Positions 1-5,606 of a DNA stretch of 5,606 nucleotides are shown one piece after another. The translations under genes were made by a program, and so were the position numbers. The notes beneath the pieces are model-generated. The model did not search any database. It was given only the letters and a program-made list of their open reading frames with translations, and was not told the DNA's origin. Each line of letters starts with the position of its first letter. Position 1 is the first letter of the stretch. Origin of the DNA: JALEGB01 sp038530925 (GTDB taxonomy: Bacteria; Pseudomonadota; Alphaproteobacteria; Rhodobacterales; Rhodobacteraceae). The stretch spans positions 1 through 5,606 of the forward strand of contig JBCBCG010000227.1 in the NCBI GenBank assembly GCA_038530925.1, read 5' to 3'.

Positions 1-122
1 CGAACGCCCTGATAGGATGATGCGAGCGGGCCGAGGTCGTCTTCTGTCAAGCGGCGCGTCAGCGCTTGCGCCCAGGCCGAGAAGATCAGCGGCTCGGCGA
101 GAAAAGCGTCCATATCGCCGTT
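1..122 (-). pseudogene. Internal fragment of a penicillin acylase (Ntn hydrolase) family gene, open at the window edge
   Basis: Read on the minus strand from 122 down to 1, the frame gives NGDM, then DAFLAEPLIFSAWAQALTRR, then a stretch containing LTEDDLGPLA, and it runs off the window. The pattern 'GxM...AEPLIFxAWxxxLxxxLxxDELG' is what I recall from the beta-chain of alphaproteobacterial penicillin amidase family proteins (PF01804), periplasmic Ntn hydrolases that cleave amides such as acyl-homoserine lactones or beta-lactam side chains. In those proteins the segment lies well inside a chain of ~800 residues and follows a Trp codon. Here the codon before N (123-125) is TGA, and no start or upstream domain precedes it, because upstream the DNA becomes porin sequence. 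Only ~40 residues are visible, with no catalytic residues. The family call rests on remembered motif similarity, not a search. The ATG at 111-113 is probably not a real start. Confidence 0.5.
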
Positions 123-631
123 TCATCCGACTCATCACCGAGGTGCGTGTCAGACGCGCCCGGAACGAACATGTAGTCACGGCCCCACGAACCGCCACCA
201 ACGCCGGCGCCCATGCGCCCAATACCACCAGCGATGTTGTCGAGCGCATTATCATTCGAGCCGATCAAAATCGAACCAAATGACGACGAAATTTTCACCC
301 AATTTTCATCGATGTAGTCATCGCCGTAGCCTTCCAGCTCAACGCGAACTTCGATCGTGATGCCATTATCCAGCGTACCCTTCGCTTTGAACTGGATCTC
401 AGCTTCATTGATTATGTGAAAATCCTTGTCGACATTACCTTCGTCCAAGCTTTCGAGGTAGTCCGACGCGCTGTCAGAGCTTCCGGCTTGCGCCTTATTC
501 TCGGAGTACGGACCAACACCAACACCGGCGGTCACGTCGCCGACGATCGACAGCTTAATATCATTCGCCATCGCCGTGCCGGCGAAGGCCGCAGCGACCA
601 GAGCGGTCGTTCCGAACAGAACCTTCTTCAT
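86..631 (-). CDS. Outer-membrane porin, N-terminal part only (truncated at a junction)
   Basis: The protein starts with a clear Sec signal peptide: MKK, a hydrophobic core at residues 5-19, and an AMA cleavage site after residue 22. Mature sequence then alternates like outer-membrane beta strands. Residues ~70-125 (FHIINEAEIQFKAKGTLDNG, IEVRVELEGY, IDENWVKISSSFGSILIGSN) match the general-porin pattern of Rhodospirillales-like alphaproteobacteria: a strand, 'LDNGxTxxxRVELEG', then 'DExxxxxxxxFGxxxxGSxD'. Such porins are usually 350-450 residues and form 16-stranded trimeric channels. This one stops at 181. Porin-like sequence seems to end near residue 172; the last ~9 residues (WTLFSPSR) are read out of frame from acylase-like DNA and end at a TGA at 86-88. 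It is therefore very unlikely to be functional as drawn. The start is supported by a GAGG ribosome binding site six bases upstream. It is divergent from the DUF3576-leuS operon. Confidence 0.75.
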   Translation of the reverse strand: MKKVLFGTTALVAAAFAGTAMANDIKLSIVGDVTAGVGVGPYSENKAQAGSSDSASDYLESLDEGNVDKDFHIINEAEIQFKAKGTLDNGITIEVRVELEGYGDDYIDENWVKISSSFGSILIGSNDNALDNIAGGIGRMGAGVGGGSWGRDYMFVPGASDTHLGDESDETAIWTLFSPSR

Positions 632-635
632 TTTA

Positions 636-641
636 TCCCTC
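636..641 (-). promoter_or_regulatory. Ribosome binding site of the porin gene
   Basis: On the minus strand the bases read GAGGGA followed by TAAA and the ATG. This gives a good Shine-Dalgarno core (GAGG) six bases before the start, and it fixes the start at the MKK signal peptide. Confidence 0.6.
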
Positions 642-694
642 GCAAGTCTCTCGAGTGTAGCGATTTCGCGCCCCGGTCACTCGGGTGCTTGGGC

Positions 695-723
695 ACATTC
701 CGTATCGGGCCTCGGAGGGTCAA
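695..723 (-). promoter_or_regulatory. Candidate promoter for the porin gene (weak)
   Basis: The minus strand carries TTGACC (718-723), a near-consensus -35 element, then a 17-base spacer and GAATGT (695-700) as a poor -10 element. Initiation near 688 would give a leader of about 57 bases. The -35 and the spacing are good; the -10 is not, though alphaproteobacterial -10 elements are often degenerate. Confidence 0.25.
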
Positions 724-779
724 GGCGCGTTTAGGATGCGCATTGGGGTGGTCAGGGGATGTGCCGCGTTCGCCACAAA

Positions 780-790
780 CTGTGCCACAG
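780..790. repeat. Short perfect palindrome CTGTG-C-CACAG
   Basis: Two perfect five-base arms flank one central base, upstream of the porin -35 candidate. Related CCACA/CACAG words recur at 773-777 and 835-840. A dimeric regulator could bind here, but the element is short enough to arise by chance, and no regulator can be named. Confidence 0.2.
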
Positions 791-872
791 CTGGGCGCTC
801 TCTTCCGAGTCGCCGGGCGGCCTTGGGCCATTTTCCACAGTGTCGCGGCGTCGTTCGAGACATGCGCGCGCC

Positions 873-900
873 TTGCTTTAGAGCGATTGTTGCTTAAGGT
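873..900 (+). promoter_or_regulatory. Weak promoter candidate for the DUF3576-leuS-lptE-holA operon
   Basis: TTGCTT (873-878), a 16-base spacer and TAAGGT (895-900) form the best -35/-10 pair I can find before the first gene, about 46 bases from its start. Both hexamers are poor matches. The positional argument is stronger than the sequence: a promoter must lie in this divergent gap. Confidence 0.2.
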
Positions 901-907
901 CCGGCTC

Positions 908-925
908 GCGCCCGCTCCTGGGCGC
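908..925 (+). other. GC hairpin in the leader of the DUF3576 gene
   Basis: GCGCCC (908-913) and GGGCGC (920-925) are exact inverted arms around a six-base loop, about 20 bases before the start codon at 946. No T run follows, so it is not an intrinsic terminator. It could affect ribosome access, or be chance in GC-rich DNA. Confidence 0.25.
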
Positions 926-945
926 CAGGATCACATGGATATCGG

Positions 946-1503
946 ATGAGAGTCGCCGCGTTTTCACCCCGTTTGCTTGTCGCCGCCGCCCTCATTTTCG
1001 GCGTCGTCGGCTGCGAAAGCCTTGGAATAGAGACGCGCGAAGCGAGTTCGACGCGCAACTTCGAGCCTGGCGACTCGCAAAGCCCGCTCGACGGTGAGCG
1101 AGGCTCGATCTTCGGCGATGATGGCATCGGCCTCGACATTCTCGGTGGCGGCGACGAAACCGCCGGCGCGCAGCTTCCGGTGAATAAGTACCTTTGGCGC
1201 GGTGCGATCGAGACGCTTTCCTTTCTGCCGCTGACCTCGACCGATCCCTATGGCGGCGTCATTATCTCGGATTGGAGCGCGGCTCCCGAAAACGAGAGCG
1301 AGCGCTTCAAAGTCACAACTTACATAACGTCTGCGGCTCTTAAGCCACAGTCTCTGAATGTAGTGGTGAACCGTCAGACACGGTCGGACGCCGGCCAATG
1401 GGTCACCGCGCCGGTCTCGGGCGACACGGCGCGCAGTCTCGAGGATGCGATCTTGACGCGAGCGCGCCAGCTGCGCAGTTCCGATAGCCTTGAAGAAGGC
1501 TGA
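946..1503 (+). CDS. DUF3576 family lipoprotein
   Basis: This 185-residue protein has a lipoprotein signal: a positively charged start (MRVAAFSPR), a hydrophobic stretch at residues 10-21 and a lipobox VVGC with the acylated Cys at 23. Residues 24-77 are low-complexity, acidic and Gly-rich, probably a disordered linker. The conserved DUF3576 domain covers about residues 78-177, with the family hallmarks NKYLWRGAIETLSFLPL, TDPYGGVIISDW, ERFKVTTYI and the closing LEDAILTRARQLR. The family is nearly restricted to Alphaproteobacteria and commonly sits just before leuS, as here; its function is unknown, and an envelope role is inferred only from the lipid anchor and the linked lptE. Glu at +2 does not signal inner-membrane retention, so outer-membrane sorting is possible. 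The Shine-Dalgarno is weak (GGAT at 937-940). It is followed by a 90-base gap with no terminator before leuS. Confidence 0.9.
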   Translation: MRVAAFSPRLLVAAALIFGVVGCESLGIETREASSTRNFEPGDSQSPLDGERGSIFGDDGIGLDILGGGDETAGAQLPVNKYLWRGAIETLSFLPLTSTDPYGGVIISDWSAAPENESERFKVTTYITSAALKPQSLNVVVNRQTRSDAGQWVTAPVSGDTARSLEDAILTRARQLRSSDSLEEG

Positions 1504-1582
1504 TCGCGCTTCCTGAGGCGCGCTGCGGTTGGCGACAGCCGGCGACCTGGCTCCAGCGCGCGCTTTCGGCTTACGACGCTCT

Positions 1583-1586
1583 GGAG
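1583..1586 (+). promoter_or_regulatory. Ribosome binding site of leuS
   Basis: GGAG lies seven bases before the ATG at 1594. This supports that start, which gives the usual short bacterial LeuRS N-terminus (MSRYNAREAEPRWRKIW). Confidence 0.55.
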
Positions 1587-1593
1587 TTCTACG

Positions 1594-4161
1594 ATGTCGC
1601 GATACAACGCGCGCGAAGCGGAGCCGCGGTGGCGGAAGATTTGGGACGACGCCAAATGCGACCGCGCCACCCGCGACGAAGATCGACGAAAGTACTACGT
1701 GTTGGAGATGTTTCCGTATCCCTCTGGGCGGATCCACATCGGGCATACCCGCAACTACGCCATGGGCGATGTCGTCGCGCGGTATAAACGAGCGCGCGGG
1801 TTCAATGTGCTGCACCCGATGGGATGGGACGCGTTCGGCATGCCTGCGGAGAACGCCGCGATGGAGCGGGGCGTTCATCCTGGCGCTTGGACCTACGACA
1901 ACATCGCCGTCATGCGCGATCAGCTCAAGCTCATGGGCTTGTCCATCGACTGGGAGCGCGAATTCGCAACCTGCGATGAGAGCTATTACGCTCAGCAACA
2001 GGCCTTGTTCCTCGACATGCTGGATCGAGACCTCGTCTACCGGCGCGAATCTACCGTCAATTGGGACCCGGTGGACCAGACCGTTCTCGCCAATGAGCAG
2101 GTGATCGACGGCTGTGGATGGCGATCCGGCGCACCGGTCGAGAAACGGCGGCTCACGCAGTGGTTTTTCCGAATCACAGCGATGGCTGACGAGCTGCTGG
2201 ATGCGATCGACACGCTCGAGAGCTGGCCCGACAAGGTGCGGCTGATGCAAAGCAACTGGATCGGGCGCTCCTCCGGCCTTGAGTTTGACTTCGCCCTCCA
2301 CGGCGCCGCCGACGACGAGACGCTTCGCGTTTACACAACGCGCCCAGACACCCTGTTCGGCGCCGCTTTCTGCGCCGTCTCGGCGGAACACCCGATGGCG
2401 AAGCGCTTTGGCGCCGCCGATCCAACGATCGACGCGTTCCTTACCGAATGCGCGGCGATGGGCACGTCGGAAGAGGCGATCGAGCGGGCCGAGAAAAAGG
2501 GCGTCCGCCTGCCTATTGACGCGGTGCATCCCTTTGAGCCTTCGCGGCGCTTACCCGTCTATGTCGCGAATTTCGTGTTAATGGAATACGGAACGGGCGC
2601 GATTTTTGGCTGTCCGGCCCACGATCAACGCGATCTCGACTTCGCGCGAAAATACCAACTGCCGGTCACACCCGTGGTCGCGCCGGACGGCCTCGATGCC
2701 GACGCGGTGACCGTCGGCGACGAAGCGATCACCGGCGCCGGGCGCATGATCAACTCCTCGTTTCTTGATGGAATGACCGTTGAAGAGGCCAAAGACGCCG
2801 TAATCGCCCGCATTGAGCAGGCGGGATCGGGAGACCGCAAAGTCAACTATCGGCTCCGAGATTGGGGTGTTTCCCGACAACGCTATTGGGGTTGTCCGAT
2901 CCCCATCATTCATTGCGACAGCTGCGGCCCCGTGCCAGCGCGGCGCGACAGTTTACCGATTCGTTTGCCGGAAGATGTCCGCTTCGACCAGCCCGGCAAT
3001 CCGCTGGACCGCGCGGAAGACTGGAAATCCGTGCCATGTCCGCTCTGCGGCGCGCCAGCGCGCCGTGAGACCGACACGATGGACACTTTCGTCGACAGTT
3101 CCTGGTATTTCGCGCGGTTCTGCTCTCCTAAAGCCGAGACCCCAACCAATGCCAAAGACGTCGACTATTGGCTTCCCGTCGATCAATATATCGGCGGCGT
3201 CGAGCACGCGATCCTACATTTGCTCTATTCGCGGTTCTTCGCGCGGGCGATGAACGACACGGGACATCTACCGGAAAAAGCGCGCGAGCCGTTTCGGGCC
3301 CTCTTCACCCAAGGCATGGTCTGCCATGAGACCTATCAAGCCGCCGATAAGCGCTGGTTGAGTCCCGAAGAGGTTGAGCGGACGACGCAGGCTAACGGCG
3401 CCGCTGTCGCCGTTGAACGCGCCACAGGCGACGTCGTCGCCATCGGGCCTTCGGTTAAGATGTCAAAATCTAAGAAGAACGTCGTCGCGCCGGAAGATAT
3501 CATTGAACAATTCGGTGCTGACACCGCCCGCTGGTTCATGCTGTCAGACAGCCCGCCTGAGCGCGACGTCGAATGGAGCACGTCTGGCGTCGAAGGCGCC
3601 TGGCGCCATTTGCAGCGCGTGTGGCGCTTGGTCCTCCAGGCTGAAGAAAGCGCCGCCGCTTCAGTCGAGGACGCCGGACCGAGCCTGAAGGCCGCGCATC
3701 GCGCGGCGGCGGCCGTCACGGAGGACATCGAAGCGTTCCGCTTCAACCGCGCCATCGCCCGGCTCTATGAGCTCACCAACGCTATCGCCGCCGCACCGCT
3801 GGCCGAACCAGGTCGCGGCGACGCTGTCGGCGTTCTCATCCGCCTCATGTACCCGTTCACACCGCATTTCAGCGAGGAAGCGTGGTCGCGCATCGCCGGC
3901 AGGCGATCCTCAGGACCACAGATGCTGGCTGAATCGCCTTGGTTCGAGCCGAAAGCAGCGTTTCTTGTGGATGATACGCTCACCCTCCCGGTACAGCTGA
4001 ATGGCAAGAAAAGAGGTGAGATCACTGTTTCAACCGCTGCGAGCGATGATGAGATTCGCGCCGCGGCGCTCGCGCTGGACAGCGTCGTCAAGCAACTGGA
4101 CGGCGCCGCGCCGAAAAAAGTGATCGTGGTGCCGAAGAGGATTGTGAATGTCGTCGCGTAA
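1594..4161 (+). CDS. leuS: Leucyl-tRNA synthetase (LeuRS, EC 6.1.1.4)
   Basis: Cytoplasmic class Ia enzyme that charges tRNA-Leu with leucine using ATP. The 855 residues match the bacterial family length (~860). Visible parts in order: N-terminal catalytic half with the HIGH signature at 48-51 (within FPYPSGRIHIGHTRNY) and GWDAFGMPAENAA near 87; the CP1 editing domain, with the Thr-rich motif TTRPDT at 248-253 and the editing aspartate D344 in GCPAHDQRD; a Cys4 zinc module with C441/C444 and C482/C485; the DTFVDSSWYF stretch; a leucine-specific insertion just before KMSKS at 622-626; the anticodon-binding helical domain; and the C-terminal domain ending in VKQLDGAAPKKVIVVPKRIVNVVA-type sequence. 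All key editing and catalytic motifs appear intact, so hydrolysis of mischarged norvaline or isoleucine is expected. Its stop overlaps the start of lptE by 14 bases. A long antisense open frame over its 5' half is a codon-bias shadow. Confidence 0.98.
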   Translation: MSRYNAREAEPRWRKIWDDAKCDRATRDEDRRKYYVLEMFPYPSGRIHIGHTRNYAMGDVVARYKRARGFNVLHPMGWDAFGMPAENAAMERGVHPGAWTYDNIAVMRDQLKLMGLSIDWEREFATCDESYYAQQQALFLDMLDRDLVYRRESTVNWDPVDQTVLANEQVIDGCGWRSGAPVEKRRLTQWFFRITAMADELLDAIDTLESWPDKVRLMQSNWIGRSSGLEFDFALHGAADDETLRVYTTRPDTLFGAAFCAVSAEHPMAKRFGAADPTIDAFLTECAAMGTSEEAIERAEKKGVRLPIDAVHPFEPSRRLPVYVANFVLMEYGTGAIFGCPAHDQRDLDFARKYQLPVTPVVAPDGLDADAVTVGDEAITGAGRMINSSFLDGMTVEEAKDAVIARIEQAGSGDRKVNYRLRDWGVSRQRYWGCPIPIIHCDSCGPVPARRDSLPIRLPEDVRFDQPGNPLDRAEDWKSVPCPLCGAPARRETDTMDTFVDSSWYFARFCSPKAETPTNAKDVDYWLPVDQYIGGVEHAILHLLYSRFFARAMNDTGHLPEKAREPFRALFTQGMVCHETYQAADKRWLSPEEVERTTQANGAAVAVERATGDVVAIGPSVKMSKSKKNVVAPEDIIEQFGADTARWFMLSDSPPERDVEWSTSGVEGAWRHLQRVWRLVLQAEESAAASVEDAGPSLKAAHRAAAAVTEDIEAFRFNRAIARLYELTNAIAAAPLAEPGRGDAVGVLIRLMYPFTPHFSEEAWSRIAGRRSSGPQMLAESPWFEPKAAFLVDDTLTLPVQLNGKKRGEITVSTAASDDEIRAAALALDSVVKQLDGAAPKKVIVVPKRIVNVVA
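4134..4140 (+). promoter_or_regulatory. Ribosome binding site of lptE inside leuS
   Basis: GAAGAGG lies within the last codons of leuS and seven bases before the ATG at 4148. This strong Shine-Dalgarno selects that ATG and the 14-base overlap. Confidence 0.65.
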
Positions 4162-4690
4162 CATCATCGCCGCCGCCTTGCTGCCGATTATGCTCAGCGG
4201 CTGCGGCTTCGAACCGATCGCAGCGACCAAGACGGGCGCCGTCGGCGAGCAGGATTTAAGCCTCTCTCAGCTTTCCATCGACAGCGATGATGAGCGCTTC
4301 AGCTACCGTGTGCGCCAGGAACTGCTACGATCGATCAGCATCGACCCGGAAGCGGACCAAACTCTTCGTGTCTCGAGCAAAATCGACCGCGAGGGGCTCG
4401 CGATCGAACAGGACGACGCGGTGACGCGCCTTAACTTGATCGCGCGAACTGAATACGCACTGCGCGAAGCGGCGCCCGAACCGGACGCAGACGGAGTCGT
4501 TAGCGAGGCTCCGCCGCCCCTGCTCGGCTCGACCCGCGTCGTAACCGCGGTCAACACAACGGCCTCGCAGTTCGCAGCCACCGTCTCGAGACGCGAAGCG
4601 GTTGAACGCCTCGCCAGCGAAACTGCACTGCGGATCATTACGTTCCTAAGAGTCAATCGATCTAACGAAGATGGCGACGAGAGATCCTGA
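4148..4690 (+). CDS. lptE: LPS-assembly lipoprotein LptE
   Basis: LptE plugs the LptD barrel in the outer membrane and helps insert lipopolysaccharide into the outer leaflet. The 180-residue product has a lipoprotein signal peptide with lipobox LSGC and acylated Cys 19, followed by the typical GCGFEP start of mature LptE. The alphaproteobacterial form (COG5468-like) is recognised by 'YRVRQELLRSI' at 53-63, 'VTRLNLIARTEYALRE' at 92-107 and the closing 'TRVVTAVNTTASQFAATVSR' region leading to EAVERLASETALRIITFL near 150-167. A Pro/Glu/Asp-rich stretch at about 108-127 looks like an extended loop between strands. Identification rests on these motifs plus position: leuS-lptE-holA is a conserved order in Proteobacteria. 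It overlaps leuS by 14 and holA by 20 bases, so the last few residues (DGDERS) are coded in DNA shared with the holA start. Translation is probably coupled. Confidence 0.9.
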   Translation: MSSRNIIAAALLPIMLSGCGFEPIAATKTGAVGEQDLSLSQLSIDSDDERFSYRVRQELLRSISIDPEADQTLRVSSKIDREGLAIEQDDAVTRLNLIARTEYALREAAPEPDADGVVSEAPPPLLGSTRVVTAVNTTASQFAATVSRREAVERLASETALRIITFLRVNRSNEDGDERS

Positions 4691-5567
4691 TCTCGCCGCC
4701 TACTCCGAAGGAGCAACCTTCCGGACGCCCATCCTCTTTTTGTATGGGTCCGATGAGAGCCTCGTCGCGTCCGCTGTAACCGATCTCGCCAAGAAGATCC
4801 GCGACGCGCGCCCTGATCTCGAAACGCCAGAGCGTCTGGCGGCTCCTGCGATGCGAAGCGACGCCGCGCAGCTTTACGATTTCTTCGACGAGCAACCTCT
4901 GCTGGGCGGAGCGCGCTTTCTCATCATAACCGATCTCACCGAACGCGACGGGAAAACCGTGATGGCGGCGTTCGAGCGCGACGCGCCGTCTCCCGGACCA
5001 ATGGTTCTTTTCGCCACCCATGGCCTTCGCGCGCGCTCGAAGATCATCGACGCGGCCCGACGATGCCCTTTCTGCGATCTCATTAGCGTCTATGAGGCGC
5101 CGCTCACCAAACAGGCCGCCGCCTCCATCCTGGACGCCGCGCGTTTGCAGCCAGCCTCCGATGACGCGCTCACCCTCGCGCACCGCCTTCTCTCCACGCT
5201 CGACCCCGCCTCGCGTCACCAGTTCATCGAACAAATCGCCCTTTACTGCACCGGCGCGCAGTTTGAAGCAGATGATCTTGTCGCTTGTTTTCCCGAGGCG
5301 CGAGACCACGATCCGTCCTCAATCCTCGACGCGATCTTGTCGGGCGGCGAAAGCGACCTCATCGCCTGGCGCCGCGCCGGCGCTGCGGAAGGGTCAGACC
5401 CAATCCAACAACTGGCGATGACCGCTCGCGCCTTAACTGACGCGAGACGCGCCTTGTCGCCGGTCGGCCCTCCCGTGTTCTGGAAAGTCGACAAAACCGT
5501 GAAAGCCGCGGCGCGGCGCCTCTCCCACTTCGACATCGCCCTAAGTGAAGATTCGGGCCAGCCGTAG
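4671..5567 (+). CDS. holA: DNA polymerase III delta subunit, C-terminus replaced
   Basis: Delta is the wrench of the clamp loader: it opens the beta sliding clamp during replication. The N-terminal domain shows 'PILFLYGSDESLV' (residues 20-32), the degenerate P-loop region typical of HolA, then 'LLGGARFLIITDL' (77-89), the core 'MVLFATHGLRARSKI' (111-125), and the mid region 'FIEQIALYC' (185-193). The C-terminal collar domain is recognisable to 'PPVFWKVDKTVKAAARRLS' (267-285) and about FDIAL (291). The product is 298 residues, against ~330-345 usual. Homologues continue here with ~40 residues of helix; instead the frame gives SEDSGQP and a TAG stop at 5565-5567. The break is close to 5541, where the opposite strand begins to read as a HolA-like C-terminal helix, so this end is probably a chimeric or fold-back junction. 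The start lies inside lptE (20-base overlap), with only a weak Shine-Dalgarno (GAAG immediately before it), consistent with translational coupling. Confidence 0.88.
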   Translation: MATRDPDLAAYSEGATFRTPILFLYGSDESLVASAVTDLAKKIRDARPDLETPERLAAPAMRSDAAQLYDFFDEQPLLGGARFLIITDLTERDGKTVMAAFERDAPSPGPMVLFATHGLRARSKIIDAARRCPFCDLISVYEAPLTKQAAASILDAARLQPASDDALTLAHRLLSTLDPASRHQFIEQIALYCTGAQFEADDLVACFPEARDHDPSSILDAILSGGESDLIAWRRAGAAEGSDPIQQLAMTARALTDARRALSPVGPPVFWKVDKTVKAAARRLSHFDIALSEDSGQP

Positions 5568-5606
5568 CAGAAGGCGCTCAAGCCGCTGGGCTGTGAGCGC
5601 TGCGCC
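5541..5606 (-). other. Possible C-terminal coding end on the minus strand, resembling a HolA C-terminus
   Basis: The minus strand from the window edge reads G-A-A, LTAQRLERLLLRLARIF, T and then TAG at 5541-5543. The amphipathic Leu/Arg/Ala helix resembles the last helix of alphaproteobacterial HolA (usual pattern 'TGxPxxLxAERLLLxLAR'). It is exactly what is missing from the plus-strand holA just upstream. Two readings are possible: an inverted (fold-back) copy of the true holA end, or the 3' end of an unrelated convergent gene overlapping holA by ~27 bases. Only 21 residues are visible. Confidence 0.35.

Larger units (their letters stand above)
632..945. other. Divergent intergenic region between porin and DUF3576 genes
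   Basis: These 314 bases separate two divergently oriented genes and must hold both promoters. I see no convincing gene here: the open frames on both strands have GC-rich, arginine-rich translations without family resemblance. Contents noted: a porin ribosome binding site (636-641), a weak porin promoter (695-723), an 11-base palindrome (780-790), a weak plus-strand promoter candidate (873-900) and a small GC hairpin (908-925). No transcription terminator or tRNA is visible. Confidence 0.6.

Noticed and set aside
111..113. ATG at the start of the acylase-like frame as a genuine gene start
   Set aside because: Similarity already includes NGD before this Met, and family members have hundreds of residues upstream, so the Met is internal.
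17..283. Plus-strand open frame of 88 codons at the left end
   Set aside because: It is antisense to the acylase-like and porin frames, Arg-rich and without similarity or a ribosome binding site.
831..839. TTTTCCACA, a match to the DnaA-box consensus TTWTNCACA
   Set aside because: It is a single isolated box without neighbouring boxes, an AT-rich unwinding region or origin-linked genes. One such nine-mer is expected by chance.
416..949. Plus-strand open frame crossing the porin 5' end and the divergent intergenic region
   Set aside because: It is antisense to the porin signal-peptide region, has no good ribosome binding site and no recognisable motifs. It merely ends at the TGA overlapping the DUF3576 start.
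1504..1593. Possible terminator or separate promoter between the DUF3576 gene and leuS
   Set aside because: There is no GC stem followed by a T run and no acceptable -35/-10 pair. The 90-base gap reads as an ordinary intra-operon spacer with the leuS ribosome binding site at its end.
964..2529. Very long antisense open frame (521 codons) opposite the DUF3576 gene and the 5' half of leuS
   Set aside because: It lies wholly opposite two clearly conserved genes, its translation is Arg/Ala/His-rich with no family resemblance, and such shadows are common in GC-rich genomes with strong third-position bias.

Overview
This window comes from a GC-rich alphaproteobacterium, probably of the Parvularculales/Rhodospirillales/Rhodobacterales breadth. 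The evidence is a DUF3576 lipoprotein gene directly in front of leuS, an alphaproteobacterial-type LptE, and a small alphaproteobacterial porin. The exact lineage cannot be fixed from this sequence.

Layout. Positions 1-631 lie on the minus strand. They hold the first ~172 codons of an outer-membrane porin, which at about 114-125 run without a gap into out-of-frame sequence resembling the middle of a penicillin acylase family protein. Positions 632-945 are a divergent intergenic region with weak promoter candidates for both directions. From 946 onward there is one plus-strand operon: DUF3576 lipoprotein, leuS (leucyl-tRNA synthetase), lptE (LPS-assembly lipoprotein), holA (DNA polymerase III delta subunit). 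The leuS/lptE and lptE/holA pairs overlap by 14 and 20 bases, so translation is probably coupled. The leuS-lptE-holA order is widely conserved in Proteobacteria and links protein synthesis, envelope assembly and replication only through co-transcription.

What stands out is at the two ends, not in the operon. On the left, porin and acylase fragments are joined inside both reading frames. On the right, holA loses its normal C-terminal ~40 residues just after position 5541, and the last 66 bases read on the opposite strand as a peptide that looks like a HolA C-terminus. Together these suggest that both ends are chimeric or rearranged junctions, either assembly or amplification artefacts or real deletion and fold-back events. 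I see no undescribed system, no mobile element, no CRISPR and no RNA gene. The core operon is intact and ordinary apart from the holA 3' end.
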